Assembly (NCBI RefSeq): GCF_900142805.1
Contig: NZ_FRCF01000010.1
Location: 19,604 to 83,603 of the forward strand
Length of the DNA stretch: 64,000 nucleotides
From: Lacicoccus alkaliphilus DSM 16010
GTDB lineage: Bacteria > Bacillota > Bacilli > Staphylococcales > Salinicoccaceae
Direction: 5' to 3'
The translations under genes and the position numbers were made by a program. The first letter of the stretch is position 1; the number at the start of each line of letters is the position of its first letter. Positions 10,664 through 19,201 of this stretch are shown here, in pieces. The notes under the pieces were generated by a model. That model was given only the letters and a program-made list of their open reading frames with translations, had not been told where the DNA came from and searched no databases.

Positions 10664-11077
10664 TATTTCTTCGCCGTTCAAAACCGCTTTTACAGTAAAA
10701 TCCGCATTCAGTGAGTTCACTGCGGAACAGTACTTCTCATGCGATAACCTGACTGTACGGTTCAGGATTTTCGCCGGTACATCGCCATCCACACTTACAG
10801 TGATCACCACATCCGTGAAGCGCTTAGGTTCAATCTCTGCACGCGTGCCGTCCAGCTCCAGCTCCAAATTCTCCACTTTGTCCATATGATGCCTCATGAT
10901 GACGCACATATCAATCCCCATGCAGCCGGCGACCCCGTGCAGGACCATTTCCATCGGTGACGGGGCGCTGCCGGAGCCACCCGCTTCTTTTCTTGCATCC
11001 ATTTTGACGGTATGTCCGGAGACGTCCGCCGTCGATTCAAATGAGATATCACCCTGCCATTTTGCATTGACCTTCAT
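10661..11077 (-). CDS. OsmC/Ohr family protein (YhfA-like)
   Basis: A 138-aa OsmC-fold thiol peroxidase homologue. The two redox cysteines expected of the fold are present: Cys52 in GVAGCMGID and Cys117 in HEKYCSAV; Cys58 is extra. The family reduces organic hydroperoxides, although the YhfA subgroup is less well characterised. It lies 36 bp downstream of the Nramp-fold gene on the same strand and is probably cotranscribed with it. Confidence 0.85.
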   Translation of the reverse strand: MKVNAKWQGDISFESTADVSGHTVKMDARKEAGGSGSAPSPMEMVLHGVAGCMGIDMCVIMRHHMDKVENLELELDGTRAEIEPKRFTDVVITVSVDGDVPAKILNRTVRLSHEKYCSAVNSLNADFTVKAVLNGEEI

Positions 11078-11113
11078 TTTGATTCCTCCACTTTATATTA
11101 GTCATACATCATA

Positions 11114-12337
11114 TTACTGGAAAAAACTCGTCACTGCATCAATGAAACTGTATAGACCTAAAAATGTCACAACCGCCGTGACGATCCATCCTGCGACATT
11201 CAAAGCTGTCGAGTTTTTAAAATCGCCCATCAGACCTTTCTTATTGATTACGATCATTATGAATATTGCGATGAGCGGCAGGATCATTCCATTCAGCGCC
11301 TGGGCAATCAATAATACTTCCAACGGCTCGAATCCGAGTGCCGAAGTGATGATGCCGATGATGATTACAAGACTGAAGACCATTTTATATTTCCTGTTCT
11401 GGAAACTGCCCTTCCAGCCCATGAAACTGCTGACTGTCGCCGCTGCCCCCATCGGTGAAGCGGTGGCTGAAGAGAAGCCTGCAGCGAACAGGCCGACGCT
11501 GATGAATATGGGTGCCCATTCGCCCATCAGCGGCTCAAGCGGTGCAGCAAGTTCAACGATGCTTGTCACTTCCGTGCCCTGGATGAGGGCACCTGCTGTA
11601 ATCAAGATCGCACCGGTGATCAGACCGCCGACGGTGATGGACAGGATGGTATCGAACCTTGCTTCACCCAGCTGGCTGGTATCCTGCCATTTTTCACTTG
11701 CAGTCTGTGCATGTATGAAGAAGTTGTAGGGTACGACCGTGGTCCCGATCAGGGCGATCACCATCAGGGTGGACCCACTTGGAATAGTCGGGATGAAAGC
11801 ACCCTGCAGCATTTCTAAAACATCCGGACCGGCGACGAACATCGTCGTGATGAATGTGATGCTCATGATGACGATGAAGAATACCATCATCTTTTCTATG
11901 ATTTTATAGCCGCCTGTCAGAGCCAATATCAATATGATGGCCCCAAGAACCGGTGCAACGATGTTTTCCGGAATATTGAATAAGTATGAAACTCCGAGTG
12001 AGGTGCCGAGCAGATCACCGGTGATATAGGCTGCACAACCCACCGCCACTGCAATCATGATGATGTATACCGAGACGAATTTCAGGAGTTTATTGGTGAA
12101 CAGCTCCCTTATGTTTTCGCCAAGTCCCTGTTTCGTGACGATGCCGATCCTTGCGACCATTTCCTGAAGTATGATTGTCGCCACAATCGCAAAAACAATC
12201 GTCCATAACAGTGCGAAGCCGAACCCTGCACCGGCCCTTGTCGCTGTGGTGACGGTGCCCGGCCCGATGAATGATGCCGTGATGATCGCTGCAGGCCCGA
12301 TGGACCTCAATTTATCCATGATCGTTGATTTTGCCAT
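11114..12337 (-). CDS. Nramp-family (SLC11 fold) transporter lacking the canonical metal site
   Basis: A 407-aa membrane protein with about 11 helices that aligns with bacterial Nramp proteins (GPAAIITAS-FIGPG at 14-27, then TTATRAGAGFGFALLW at 30-45). The metal-binding DPGN of helix 1 is replaced by GPGT (25-28), and the helix-6 MPH motif is replaced by VPYNFFIHA (202-210). Canonical Nramps bind Mn or Fe through that Asp, Asn and Met, so this protein probably carries another substrate; related groups are known or thought to move magnesium or remain unassigned. AGAGAGG precedes the ATG. Confidence 0.8.
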   Translation of the reverse strand: MAKSTIMDKLRSIGPAAIITASFIGPGTVTTATRAGAGFGFALLWTIVFAIVATIILQEMVARIGIVTKQGLGENIRELFTNKLLKFVSVYIIMIAVAVGCAAYITGDLLGTSLGVSYLFNIPENIVAPVLGAIILILALTGGYKIIEKMMVFFIVIMSITFITTMFVAGPDVLEMLQGAFIPTIPSGSTLMVIALIGTTVVPYNFFIHAQTASEKWQDTSQLGEARFDTILSITVGGLITGAILITAGALIQGTEVTSIVELAAPLEPLMGEWAPIFISVGLFAAGFSSATASPMGAAATVSSFMGWKGSFQNRKYKMVFSLVIIIGIITSALGFEPLEVLLIAQALNGMILPLIAIFIMIVINKKGLMGDFKNSTALNVAGWIVTAVVTFLGLYSFIDAVTSFFQ

Positions 12338-12360
12338 ACTCTCATACCTCTCTTTTTAAT

Positions 12361-12389
12361 AATAAATAGGAGATCACCTCCTATTTATT
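12361..12389 (-). terminator. Perfect hairpin over the ureohydrolase stop codon
   Basis: A perfect 12-bp palindrome AATAAATAGGAG/CTCCTATTTATT with a 5-base loop, covering the TAG of the upstream gene and ending 23 bases before the Nramp start. There is no T-run after it, so it may be a weak terminator, an mRNA stabiliser or an operator for the transporter. Confidence 0.45.
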
Positions 12390-13328
12390 GTGGTGATCTC
12401 CCTGAACGTGACCGGCGAGGACATAAAGCACCGCAGTGGATACGAAATGTGCGGAATTCTGGTTCGCATCCTGCATCGGATACACTTCCACGTAATCCAT
12501 GCCGCATAGGCCGCGTTTGCCGAATTCATATATCATCGTGAGCAGTTCATATGAATTCAGTCCGTTGCCGTCCACCGGCCCCCCCGGGTTGAATGCAAAA
12601 TCAAGCACGTCGCTGCAGATTGTCAGATAAACGACATCCACATCCTTTGCCGCCATATCATATATTTCGTTTGCGTACGCTCTCAAATCATCCTGCGCAC
12701 GTATATCGTTGATCGTTAATGTGACCGCACCCGCCTCTTCAGCCGCTTTCCCGTTTTCAGGTTTGTTGCGCGGGCCTTTGATACCCGTATGGATCATGCT
12801 TTCGTTCCTGATGCCCTCTGTTTCGTAAAGGCGCTTGAACGGCGTGCTGCGTGCATACTTGTCCCCTTCGAATTCCTCATTATTGTCGTAGTGGGAATCC
12901 AGGTGGATGATGCCCACCTTCTTACCCGTCTTCGTCAGTGATTTAAGGATCGGATAAGTGACGCTGTGGTCACCGCCCAGACCGACCAGGAATTTACCGC
13001 TGCTCCAAAGGTCGTCTGCAAATCCCTCAATGTTGTCCACCGTTTCCGGTACGTTATGCGGGTTGACTGCGACATCGCCCACATCCCCGAATGTCAGATG
13101 GTCTTCAACGTTGATATGATCGAGTTCAGGAAGATAAGTGCTGTATCTCGCCGAAGAGAGGCGCATCTGTTTCGGGCCGAGCTCCACACCCGTGTAATCT
13201 CCCCATGTACTCGAAGCCTCCCATGGTATGCCGTAGAAAATGACATCCGTATCGTACTCACCAGCATCAGTCAGATTTTTTGCACCGAGCATCGGCGGGG
13301 TGTTACCGTAAATATTTTTCTCAGCCAA
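12381..13328 (-). CDS. Arginase-superfamily ureohydrolase, formimidoylglutamase-like
   Basis: A 315-aa binuclear manganese hydrolase of the arginase/agmatinase/HutG family. Ligands seen are His121 (GGDHS), Asp144, His146 and Asp148 (HLDSHYD), and Asp240. The usual first Asp of the SxDxD motif is Cys238 (TICSD). The same Cys occurs in staphylococcal HutG (formimidoylglutamase, histidine breakdown), hence the call, although the rest (GVELGPKQMR) is like agmatinases and no other hut gene is near. It starts with TTG, nine bases after AAAGGAG. Confidence 0.75.
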   Translation of the reverse strand: MAEKNIYGNTPPMLGAKNLTDAGEYDTDVIFYGIPWEASSTWGDYTGVELGPKQMRLSSARYSTYLPELDHINVEDHLTFGDVGDVAVNPHNVPETVDNIEGFADDLWSSGKFLVGLGGDHSVTYPILKSLTKTGKKVGIIHLDSHYDNNEEFEGDKYARSTPFKRLYETEGIRNESMIHTGIKGPRNKPENGKAAEEAGAVTLTINDIRAQDDLRAYANEIYDMAAKDVDVVYLTICSDVLDFAFNPGGPVDGNGLNSYELLTMIYEFGKRGLCGMDYVEVYPMQDANQNSAHFVSTAVLYVLAGHVQGDHHNK

Positions 13329-13436
13329 GTCAAAACACTCCTTTGAATTATATATTAATCACATATCCTAATGTGTCATCTGCAAAACTATTATGCCCTG
13401 ATTTTATGATTAAGTATTCAAAAAAATGCACTTTTC

Positions 13437-13784
13437 CTACTTTCCTTCAGCCGTTGCCTCATCAAATGCTTCCAACGCTTTACCGCCGTATACCATCCCG
13501 GGGCCGCCGCCCATGACGATGGCAACTTCCGCGACTTCCGCGATCTCCTGCCTCGTGGCCCCGAGTGCCACCAGTTTATTGATATGGTTCCCGATGCATC
13601 CTTCGCACTTATCCGCGATCGCATATGTCAAAGCGACAATTTCTTTCGTCTTTTTATCCAGTGCACCTTCAGCATATGCTGAATTCTGCAGTTTTTTATA
13701 TTCCCTCATCGTTTCGGGGACCATTTCCTGTATCCGTTTCGTATTTGCCTGTGCACGGGTGTTAAGCGCTTTCCAAGAGTTCAT
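13437..13784 (-). CDS. Carboxymuconolactone decarboxylase / AhpD-like protein
   Basis: A 115-aa all-helical CMD-domain protein with the AhpD-type redox signature: Glu48, then Cys60-x-x-Cys63 and His67 (DKCEGCIGNHI). Such proteins are small thiol peroxidases or reductases; true decarboxylases lack the CxxC. It stands alone, 108 bp upstream of the ureohydrolase on the same strand. Confidence 0.85.
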   Translation of the reverse strand: MNSWKALNTRAQANTKRIQEMVPETMREYKKLQNSAYAEGALDKKTKEIVALTYAIADKCEGCIGNHINKLVALGATRQEIAEVAEVAIVMGGGPGMVYGGKALEAFDEATAEGK

Positions 13785-13922
13785 CCGATCACCTTTCCTG
13801 ACTTTTATTTTCTAAAATAATTTTACATGTCAAATATAACAATGTAATATCAAAAAGGGAATTGACAAAGCTTTTATATGATGTATGATGGGGAAAGTGA
13901 AATGGGAAAGGGAGGCTTGAAA

Positions 13923-14297
13923 ATGCAGGTGGAGTTGACGAAGTTCCGTATAAAACGGGACAAAAGCGAATTAGTGGATGAGTGGATGGAGTTCCTGAAA
14001 CAAAATATGCAGGATGCACTGCTTTCACTGGACGGTGAAAAAATGTTCGTGGAAACGATCATGCGGGATACCATAGGTGATCGTGAGTATCTTTACTGGT
14101 ATTCAATTCAAGCCGATGACGGCGAAACGAATTCCCGGGCTGCCGACTGTGTGGACCGCAGGCATATCGAATATTGGAACAAATGCATCGATAAGGCATA
14201 CCGTCCGAAGAACCTGAAAAATGAAGTCGTCATGATCCCGAGACGTCTCAAAGAATATATGAACACTTTGGAAAAAGAAGAACCCGTAGAAGTTTAA
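13923..14297 (+). CDS. DUF6176 family protein
   Basis: A 124-aa protein of unknown function. It begins MQVELTKFRIK and has the family's conserved WMEFLKQNM, MFVETIMRD and YLYWYSIQ segments, then DRRHIEYWNKCID; the pattern suggests a dimeric alpha-beta barrel. The start at 13923 (not 13878) is set by GGGAGG seven bases upstream. Confidence 0.7.
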   Translation: MQVELTKFRIKRDKSELVDEWMEFLKQNMQDALLSLDGEKMFVETIMRDTIGDREYLYWYSIQADDGETNSRAADCVDRRHIEYWNKCIDKAYRPKNLKNEVVMIPRRLKEYMNTLEKEEPVEV

Positions 14298-14302
14298 TGA
14301 AG

Positions 14303-14339
14303 AAAAGGCACCAATCCTCCGGAGGATTGGTGCCTTTTT
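14303..14339. terminator. Bidirectional terminator, perfect 18-bp hairpin
   Basis: AAGGCACCAATCCTCC pairs with its complement without any gap, flanked by A4 and T5. It serves the DUF6176 gene and the small membrane protein gene that converge here. Confidence 0.88.
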
Positions 14340-14345
14340 CACTCT

Positions 14346-14546
14346 TCAACCATTTTCATCTCTGCCCCTACCGGACGGCCTTATAAAGTTCAGATATAGC
14401 CATCCGAACAGGGCGACCAAAGAAATGATCAATATGACGCTTGCAGCAAAATTGAATGCAAAGCTGTCGGGGAAGAACCCTATCCCTGTGAAAATGAGTA
14501 GGAATCCCAGCAACACTCCGCCGCCGATCAATAAAATTGGTTTCAT
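14346..14546 (-). CDS. Small two-helix membrane protein
   Basis: A 66-aa protein with two hydrophobic segments (about 3-23 and 31-53) and a charged tail (RPSGRGRDENG). No family recognised. The ATG at 14546 has AAGGAT seven bases upstream; an ATG three codons earlier overlaps that site. It lies 34 bp after the GNAT gene on the same strand and shares its terminator. Confidence 0.6.
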   Translation of the reverse strand: MKPILLIGGGVLLGFLLIFTGIGFFPDSFAFNFAASVILIISLVALFGWLYLNFIRPSGRGRDENG

Positions 14547-14580
14547 AGCACTCATCCTTAAAACTTTTTTTAAATCTTTC

Positions 14581-15096
14581 TCAAGTATCCTGCCTGACGA
14601 ACCTGGCCATTTGAATCAAATCTGTATAGCCATCCTTCAATTTGACCTGGTCTTTCTGCCTGCCTTCCTGAACGAAGCCAAGCCTCTCATAAAACCGTAT
14701 TGCACCTTCGTTATTGGCAAATACATCCAATATGATCTTCTCAAGGACAGGACTTTCTTCTGCGTGCCTGATTGCGTGTTCAATCAATTCAGTGCCGATG
14801 CCATGGCCGGCATACTCAGGCTGGAGACTGACACCGAACTGACAGACATGTCCGAACTTTTTACGGTCGAGCTGCCTCAAATTCAGGATGCCCACTATAC
14901 GGCCTTCCACCTCTACAACAAGTCCCAGATCCTCCTTTTTCAAAGAAGCGATGTTATCCTCCTGCTTTTCCAAAGGAATGCCTTTATCTTCAATTGGAGT
15001 GGCGAGTGTGTCCGGGTATTTTTCAGTGACAATTTCTTTGTGTTCGATAATCTGTTCCGCATCTTCAAGTTCAGGTTTTCTGATAATGTAATCCAT
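14581..15096 (-). CDS. GNAT family N-acetyltransferase
   Basis: A 171-aa single-domain acetyltransferase. The acetyl-CoA loop QPEYAGHGIGTELIEHA and the terminal NNEGAIRFYERLGFVQEGRQ are clear, followed by the YTDLIQMARFV strand typical of the RimL/YkkB-like group. Substrate unknown. AGGGG lies before the ATG. Confidence 0.85.
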   Translation of the reverse strand: MDYIIRKPELEDAEQIIEHKEIVTEKYPDTLATPIEDKGIPLEKQEDNIASLKKEDLGLVVEVEGRIVGILNLRQLDRKKFGHVCQFGVSLQPEYAGHGIGTELIEHAIRHAEESPVLEKIILDVFANNEGAIRFYERLGFVQEGRQKDQVKLKDGYTDLIQMARFVRQDT

Positions 15097-15190
15097 TGCC
15101 TACGCCCCTATACTATTGTACTATCATATCAATTTTATCATGTGAATAATTTTTTACAATTTAAGTGTTTGGATCTTCCATTGCAAAAAA

Positions 15191-15217
15191 GTGGACATTA
15201 AAATTAGACTCGTCCAC
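15191..15217. other. Inverted repeat upstream of namA
   Basis: GTGGAC (15191-15196) and GTCCAC (15212-15217) are exact inverted repeats 15 bases apart, about 40 bases before the namA start. This could be an operator for an unidentified regulator; no terminator features are present. Confidence 0.3.
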
Positions 15218-15254
15218 AATAAAAACATCAAGTATGATTTGGAGGAATTTTTAA

Positions 15255-16262
15255 ATGTCAGTTTTTGAACCTTATAAGATCAAAAACCTCGAATTGAAAA
15301 ATAAAATCGTCATGGCCCCCATGTGCCAATACAGTGCCAAAGACGGTATACCGAACTATTGGCATACTACGCACTACGTCTCCCGTGCCGTCGGCGGTGT
15401 CGGCCTGGTCATGGTGGAAATGACGAACGTCGAGCCTGACGGCCGTATTACGGACAACTGCCTCGGCATCTGGTCAGATGGTCATGTACCCCATTATAAA
15501 CGCCTTGTGGATGCCGTACATAGGAATGGTGCAAAAATCGGCATACAGATTGCGCATGCAGGCAGGAAAGCGGAAGATGCCGAAGAACCGGTTTCATCCA
15601 GCCCGGTCGCATACAGTGATGAATATAAAGTGCCGCATGAATTGACGGAAGAGGAAGCTGAATCAGTCATTGAAAATTACCGTCAGGGCGCGAGACGTGC
15701 CGTCGAAGCAGGGTTCGACACGATAGAAATCCACGGTGCCCATGGCTATCTGATCCACCAGTTCGCCTCCCCCCGTACGAATCAGAGGAATGATGAATAC
15801 GGGCAGGCGTTTAGTTTATTCGGTGTCAGGGTCATCCAGGCAGTCAAAAAAGAGCTGCCTGAAGATATGCCGCTCCTGATGAGGATTTCTTCCAAAGAGT
15901 TCGCAGAAGGCGGATACGACCTGGATCACGGCGTCCATCTGGCCAGAAAGTTCAAAGAAGCCGGCGTTGATATGATCCATGTATCCGCCGGCGGTGAAGG
16001 CACACCTTCAAAAGACCGGTTCGAAGGCGCCTATCCGGGTTATATGCTCCCGTTCGCAAAACGCATCAAAGAAGAAGCCGGCATCCCGGTCATCGCTGTC
16101 GGCCTGCTCGATGCGCTTGAAAACGCCGAACGTGCAATAACAGAATATGATGCGGACCTCGTGGCACTCGGCCGTGTACTCCTGCGTGACCCTCACTGGG
16201 TGCTGAACAATGATCCCGATAAGAAATTTGTGCCGCGTCAGTATGAAAGAGGTTATAACTGA
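15255..16262 (+). CDS. namA: NADPH dehydrogenase, old yellow enzyme family
   Basis: A 335-aa FMN-dependent ene-reductase of the YqjM type, which reduces alpha,beta-unsaturated carbonyls, nitroesters and quinones. Seen: redox-sensing Cys24 in MAPMCQYS, QIAHAGRKA, the substrate His pair in IHGAHGYLIHQF, and the phosphate loop ALGRVLLRDPHW near the C-terminus. GGAGG precedes the ATG. It is a single-gene unit with its own terminator. Confidence 0.92.
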   Translation: MSVFEPYKIKNLELKNKIVMAPMCQYSAKDGIPNYWHTTHYVSRAVGGVGLVMVEMTNVEPDGRITDNCLGIWSDGHVPHYKRLVDAVHRNGAKIGIQIAHAGRKAEDAEEPVSSSPVAYSDEYKVPHELTEEEAESVIENYRQGARRAVEAGFDTIEIHGAHGYLIHQFASPRTNQRNDEYGQAFSLFGVRVIQAVKKELPEDMPLLMRISSKEFAEGGYDLDHGVHLARKFKEAGVDMIHVSAGGEGTPSKDRFEGAYPGYMLPFAKRIKEEAGIPVIAVGLLDALENAERAITEYDADLVALGRVLLRDPHWVLNNDPDKKFVPRQYERGYN

Positions 16263-16263
16263 A

Positions 16264-16307
16264 GATGAAAGGATGCATTTCAGCTGAGATGCATCCTTTC
16301 ATCTTTT
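16264..16307 (+). terminator. Terminator after namA
   Basis: A 15-bp stem GATGAAAGGATGCAT/ATGCATCCTTTCATC, then four T, directly after the namA stop. Confidence 0.85.
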
Positions 16308-16410
16308 CATCTTATTCCCTGAATGGTCCTCCCCCTCTGATTAATTGTAAAGTCACCCCCGAATCATTTATTCTTTAATTAACATACTTCATGGGAAATG
16401 AGGTCTCTTT

Positions 16411-17127
16411 ATGGACAGAGTGATAAATCCTGCCGAGCCGTTTGTAGTACCCGGCGATCTCAGCTACTTTTCATATCTCGCTTTACTGGCATTTTGTTTT
16501 TATGTGATATACCGGATGAGATTCAGGATTTCAGGGAAGACGTACAAAGTCCTGTTTGTTTTTCTGATCATCTCGATATTCCAGAGGGTCCTGATCAACA
16601 CCTGGTATCTGATCAATGACGACTATTCACTCGCCTATTCACTGCCCTTTCAAATATGCCGGGTGGTCATCTGGCTGATCATCATCCAGTACTTTGTCAG
16701 AAAAGACTTTTTAAACCAGGCCATCTTTTATATCGGCCTGTTTGCGTATGCAGCTTTCCTTTATCCGATCGGCATCCACCCTGTGTGGCATATGGCGGGA
16801 TGGGCTTTCTTCATTCTTCATGCTTCAAATGTGCTCTTCCCTTTCGCAATGTATTATGCCGCCGGATTTGTGCCGAGCCTGAAAGGCGTTTTCCAGGCAT
16901 ACCTCATATTCGCCGTCTACTTCTTTTTCGTATATTTTCTGAACCCTGTGGTGGGCGGCAATTATTTTTTCATCAACAACCGTCCGTTTTTCCATGAGAT
17001 GAGCGAGGCAATGTATGTTACTGTAAACTTAGCCGGCACACTCATCGGATTCCTCACCGTGTATTACATCATCCGGCTGCTCACAAAATTCAGGAAAGAT
17101 ATAACGGTTAAGACAGGAGATTTATAA
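16411..17127 (+). CDS. TIGR02206-type membrane protein (YwaF-like)
   Basis: A 238-aa integral membrane protein with about six to seven helices. The central SLPFQICRVVIWLIIIQYF and the late NYFFINNRPFF segment match the pattern of the YwaF/TIGR02206 family, whose function is unknown. It is followed at once, with zero bases between stop and start, by a second membrane protein. Confidence 0.65.
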   Translation: MDRVINPAEPFVVPGDLSYFSYLALLAFCFYVIYRMRFRISGKTYKVLFVFLIISIFQRVLINTWYLINDDYSLAYSLPFQICRVVIWLIIIQYFVRKDFLNQAIFYIGLFAYAAFLYPIGIHPVWHMAGWAFFILHASNVLFPFAMYYAAGFVPSLKGVFQAYLIFAVYFFFVYFLNPVVGGNYFFINNRPFFHEMSEAMYVTVNLAGTLIGFLTVYYIIRLLTKFRKDITVKTGDL

Positions 17128-17751
17128 TTGATTGACAATACTGAAAAACTGAACCCTCTGAGTTACTTTTATTTGAGTTTAATATTCCCGAACCGTGCCT
17201 TGAACCACAAGAAGGCCGCATCACCGCAGGTGAGCGTGCTGATCAGCACACTGCCTGTGATCTTATTCCTTATACTTGGGCTGTTTCCGTTTTATACAGT
17301 TTTTGAAGCAGGATTCGGCGACGGCACCTTCATCATTACGTCCGGAGTCATTGCTTTAATATACCTCTGGGCATTTTATGCTGCAGGCTTCCTTGTATTT
17401 CATTTCATGAATAAAAAAATGCTGAAGCAGCCGAAAAGCCTGCTTAAACTGCTGCACGACTATGGCGTGCTGGCTTTGCTGACACAGTCCCTCCTCGTCC
17501 TCATTGCAGCATTCATTCTTGTGCTGCACCTGATACCCGGAGATGCTTCCATCGCATTTGTGGTGACCATCCCGTCAATCATATTGGTGATGTTCGCCTA
17601 CCTGGCCTTTGCGATATTCATCTTTGGAAAATACTTGATTAAAGAGGAAAACAAAAGGGCGATACAGTGGATTCTGGTATTCATCACACTCCAGCTGTCG
17701 GTCGCATTCATCTTCCTCGTACTGCCGCTGCTCTTCCTGCGGTTCAGCTGA
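17128..17751 (+). CDS. Five-helix membrane protein, unknown
   Basis: A 207-aa protein with about five hydrophobic segments (near 38-58, 66-90, 115-135, 145-167, 180-203) after a cytosolic N-terminus containing LNPLSYFYLSLIFPN; it may be Yip1-like, but I do not recognise it firmly. It starts at a TTG directly abutting the previous TAA, with AGGAGA seven bases upstream, which implies translational coupling with the YwaF-like gene. Confidence 0.65.
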   Translation: MIDNTEKLNPLSYFYLSLIFPNRALNHKKAASPQVSVLISTLPVILFLILGLFPFYTVFEAGFGDGTFIITSGVIALIYLWAFYAAGFLVFHFMNKKMLKQPKSLLKLLHDYGVLALLTQSLLVLIAAFILVLHLIPGDASIAFVVTIPSIILVMFAYLAFAIFIFGKYLIKEENKRAIQWILVFITLQLSVAFIFLVLPLLFLRFS

Positions 17752-17768
17752 TGGACGACGTACAGAAG

Positions 17769-17805
17769 AAACCCCGCCGGACTTTTTAAGTCGGGCGGGG
17801 TTTTC
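17769..17805. terminator. Bidirectional terminator, convergent units
   Basis: A 14-bp GC-rich stem ACCCCGCCGGACTT/AAGTCGGGCGGGGT with one mismatch, followed by four T on the plus strand and a T-rich stretch on the minus strand. It closes both the membrane-protein pair and the ggt-chrA-AKR operon. Confidence 0.85.
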
Positions 17806-17808
17806 AAT

Positions 17809-18654
17809 TCAGTCTCCAAATGTCTCAAGTGTGACTTTATCCGGATCTTTGCCCACACGTTCATGCCGGTTGAGTGCGGTGATTTCCCCGACTTCTTCTT
17901 CTGTCAGGGTGAAATCGAATATACTCCCGTTTTCCCTGACCCTGTCACGGCTCACCGATTTGGGTATGGTCGAAACGCCGGTCTGGACATCCCATCTCAA
18001 GATGATCTGGGCCGGCGTCCTGCCGTACTTCTCCGACAAACTGAGGATCAGCGGTTCATCGAACATGCGGCCGCGCTTCAACGGCGACCATGCTTCGAGC
18101 AGTATGTCATGCGCCTCACAGAACTTTTTCAATTCAGGCTGGGCAAGATGCGGATGGTACTCGACCTGATTCAGCATCGGCTTGATATCGCACTCATTGA
18201 AAATATCCTGAAGATGGTGGGGATTGAAGTTGCTCACACCGATTGCACGGGCCCTTCCCTCTTCATATATCTTTTCCAGTGCTTTCCATGTCTCCACATA
18301 CGTCCCCGGCATTGGCCAGTGGATCAGATAAAGATCGACGTAATCCATATCGAGCGCCTCTAGGCTTTCATCAAATGCCTTCAATGTTTTTTCGTAACCC
18401 TGGTCGGTATTCCACACCTTTGTGGTGACGAAGATATCTTCCCTTGGCACACCGGATTTCTTAATCGCCTTGCCGACACCTTTTTCATTTTTATAGACCT
18501 TTGCGGTATCAATATGACGGTATCCGAATTCAAGTGCACTTGTAACAGCTGTTTCAAGTTCCGTTTCATCGACGTTCTTATAGACGCCGAGTCCCATCAC
18601 GGGGATTTCGACACCATTCGCAAGCGTATAAACATCCTGTATCGATTTTGCCAT
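17809..18654 (-). CDS. Aldo/keto reductase (2,5-diketogluconate reductase-like)
   Basis: A 281-aa TIM-barrel NADPH-dependent carbonyl reductase. The catalytic tetrad is visible: Asp and Tyr in HIDTAKVYKNE, Lys in VTTKVWN and His in LIHWP; the cofactor site IPKSVSRDRVREN follows. It is the last gene of the unit that starts with the gamma-glutamyltransferase, 19 bp after the second ChrA gene. A role in clearing reactive aldehydes is likely but the substrate is unknown. Confidence 0.9.
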   Translation of the reverse strand: MAKSIQDVYTLANGVEIPVMGLGVYKNVDETELETAVTSALEFGYRHIDTAKVYKNEKGVGKAIKKSGVPREDIFVTTKVWNTDQGYEKTLKAFDESLEALDMDYVDLYLIHWPMPGTYVETWKALEKIYEEGRARAIGVSNFNPHHLQDIFNECDIKPMLNQVEYHPHLAQPELKKFCEAHDILLEAWSPLKRGRMFDEPLILSLSEKYGRTPAQIILRWDVQTGVSTIPKSVSRDRVRENGSIFDFTLTEEEVGEITALNRHERVGKDPDKVTLETFGD

Positions 18655-18673
18655 ATCTAATCACCTCTTATAT

Positions 18674-19201
18674 TTATAACAACAACGCGCCGTAAATCAG
18701 CCCGAATAAAATCACCAGTGCCGGGTGGACCTTGAATTTTGTGAGCATCAGGAAGCTCGCAATGATCAGCACGATTGTATGGACGGCACCGGACTGGATG
18801 AAAGCACCGCTGAAGAAATCGTATGCGATGACACCGAGCAGGATGGCCACGACCGGCCTGACGAACAGCGTCAATGTTTCAAATTTTTTAGTGCCTTTCA
18901 GCTTGTACAACACCCCCGCAAGAAATACCATCAGCAGCAGGGACGGCAGTACGGCAGCGGTCACCGCAATGATGGCACCGGGTACACCGCCGACCATGAA
19001 CCCGATGTATCCGGCCATCTTGGTGATGATCGGTCCGGGCAGGGCGTTGCCGAGCGCCAGCACTTCGGCAAACTCCTGCGAGTCCATCCACCCGTAGTTC
19101 TGCACGACTTCCTGTTCCACCAGCGGGATGGAGGCAGGTCCGCCGCCGTAGCCGAGTATGCCGGGGATGAAGAATGCCAAAAATATTTGGAAGTATATCA
19201 T
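18674..19201 (-). CDS. Chromate transporter, short-chain subunit (second of pair)
   Basis: A 175-aa one-domain CHR protein with GYGGGPASIPLVEQEVV near the N-terminus and LPGPIITKMAGYIG further on, and five to six helices. Short CHR proteins work as pairs; B. subtilis YwrB/YwrA (Chr3N/Chr3C) is the model. Its ATG overlaps the stop of its partner by four bases, so the two are made together. The natural substrate may be an oxyanion other than chromate. Confidence 0.88.
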   Translation of the reverse strand: MIYFQIFLAFFIPGILGYGGGPASIPLVEQEVVQNYGWMDSQEFAEVLALGNALPGPIITKMAGYIGFMVGGVPGAIIAVTAAVLPSLLLMVFLAGVLYKLKGTKKFETLTLFVRPVVAILLGVIAYDFFSGAFIQSGAVHTIVLIIASFLMLTKFKVHPALVILFGLIYGALLL

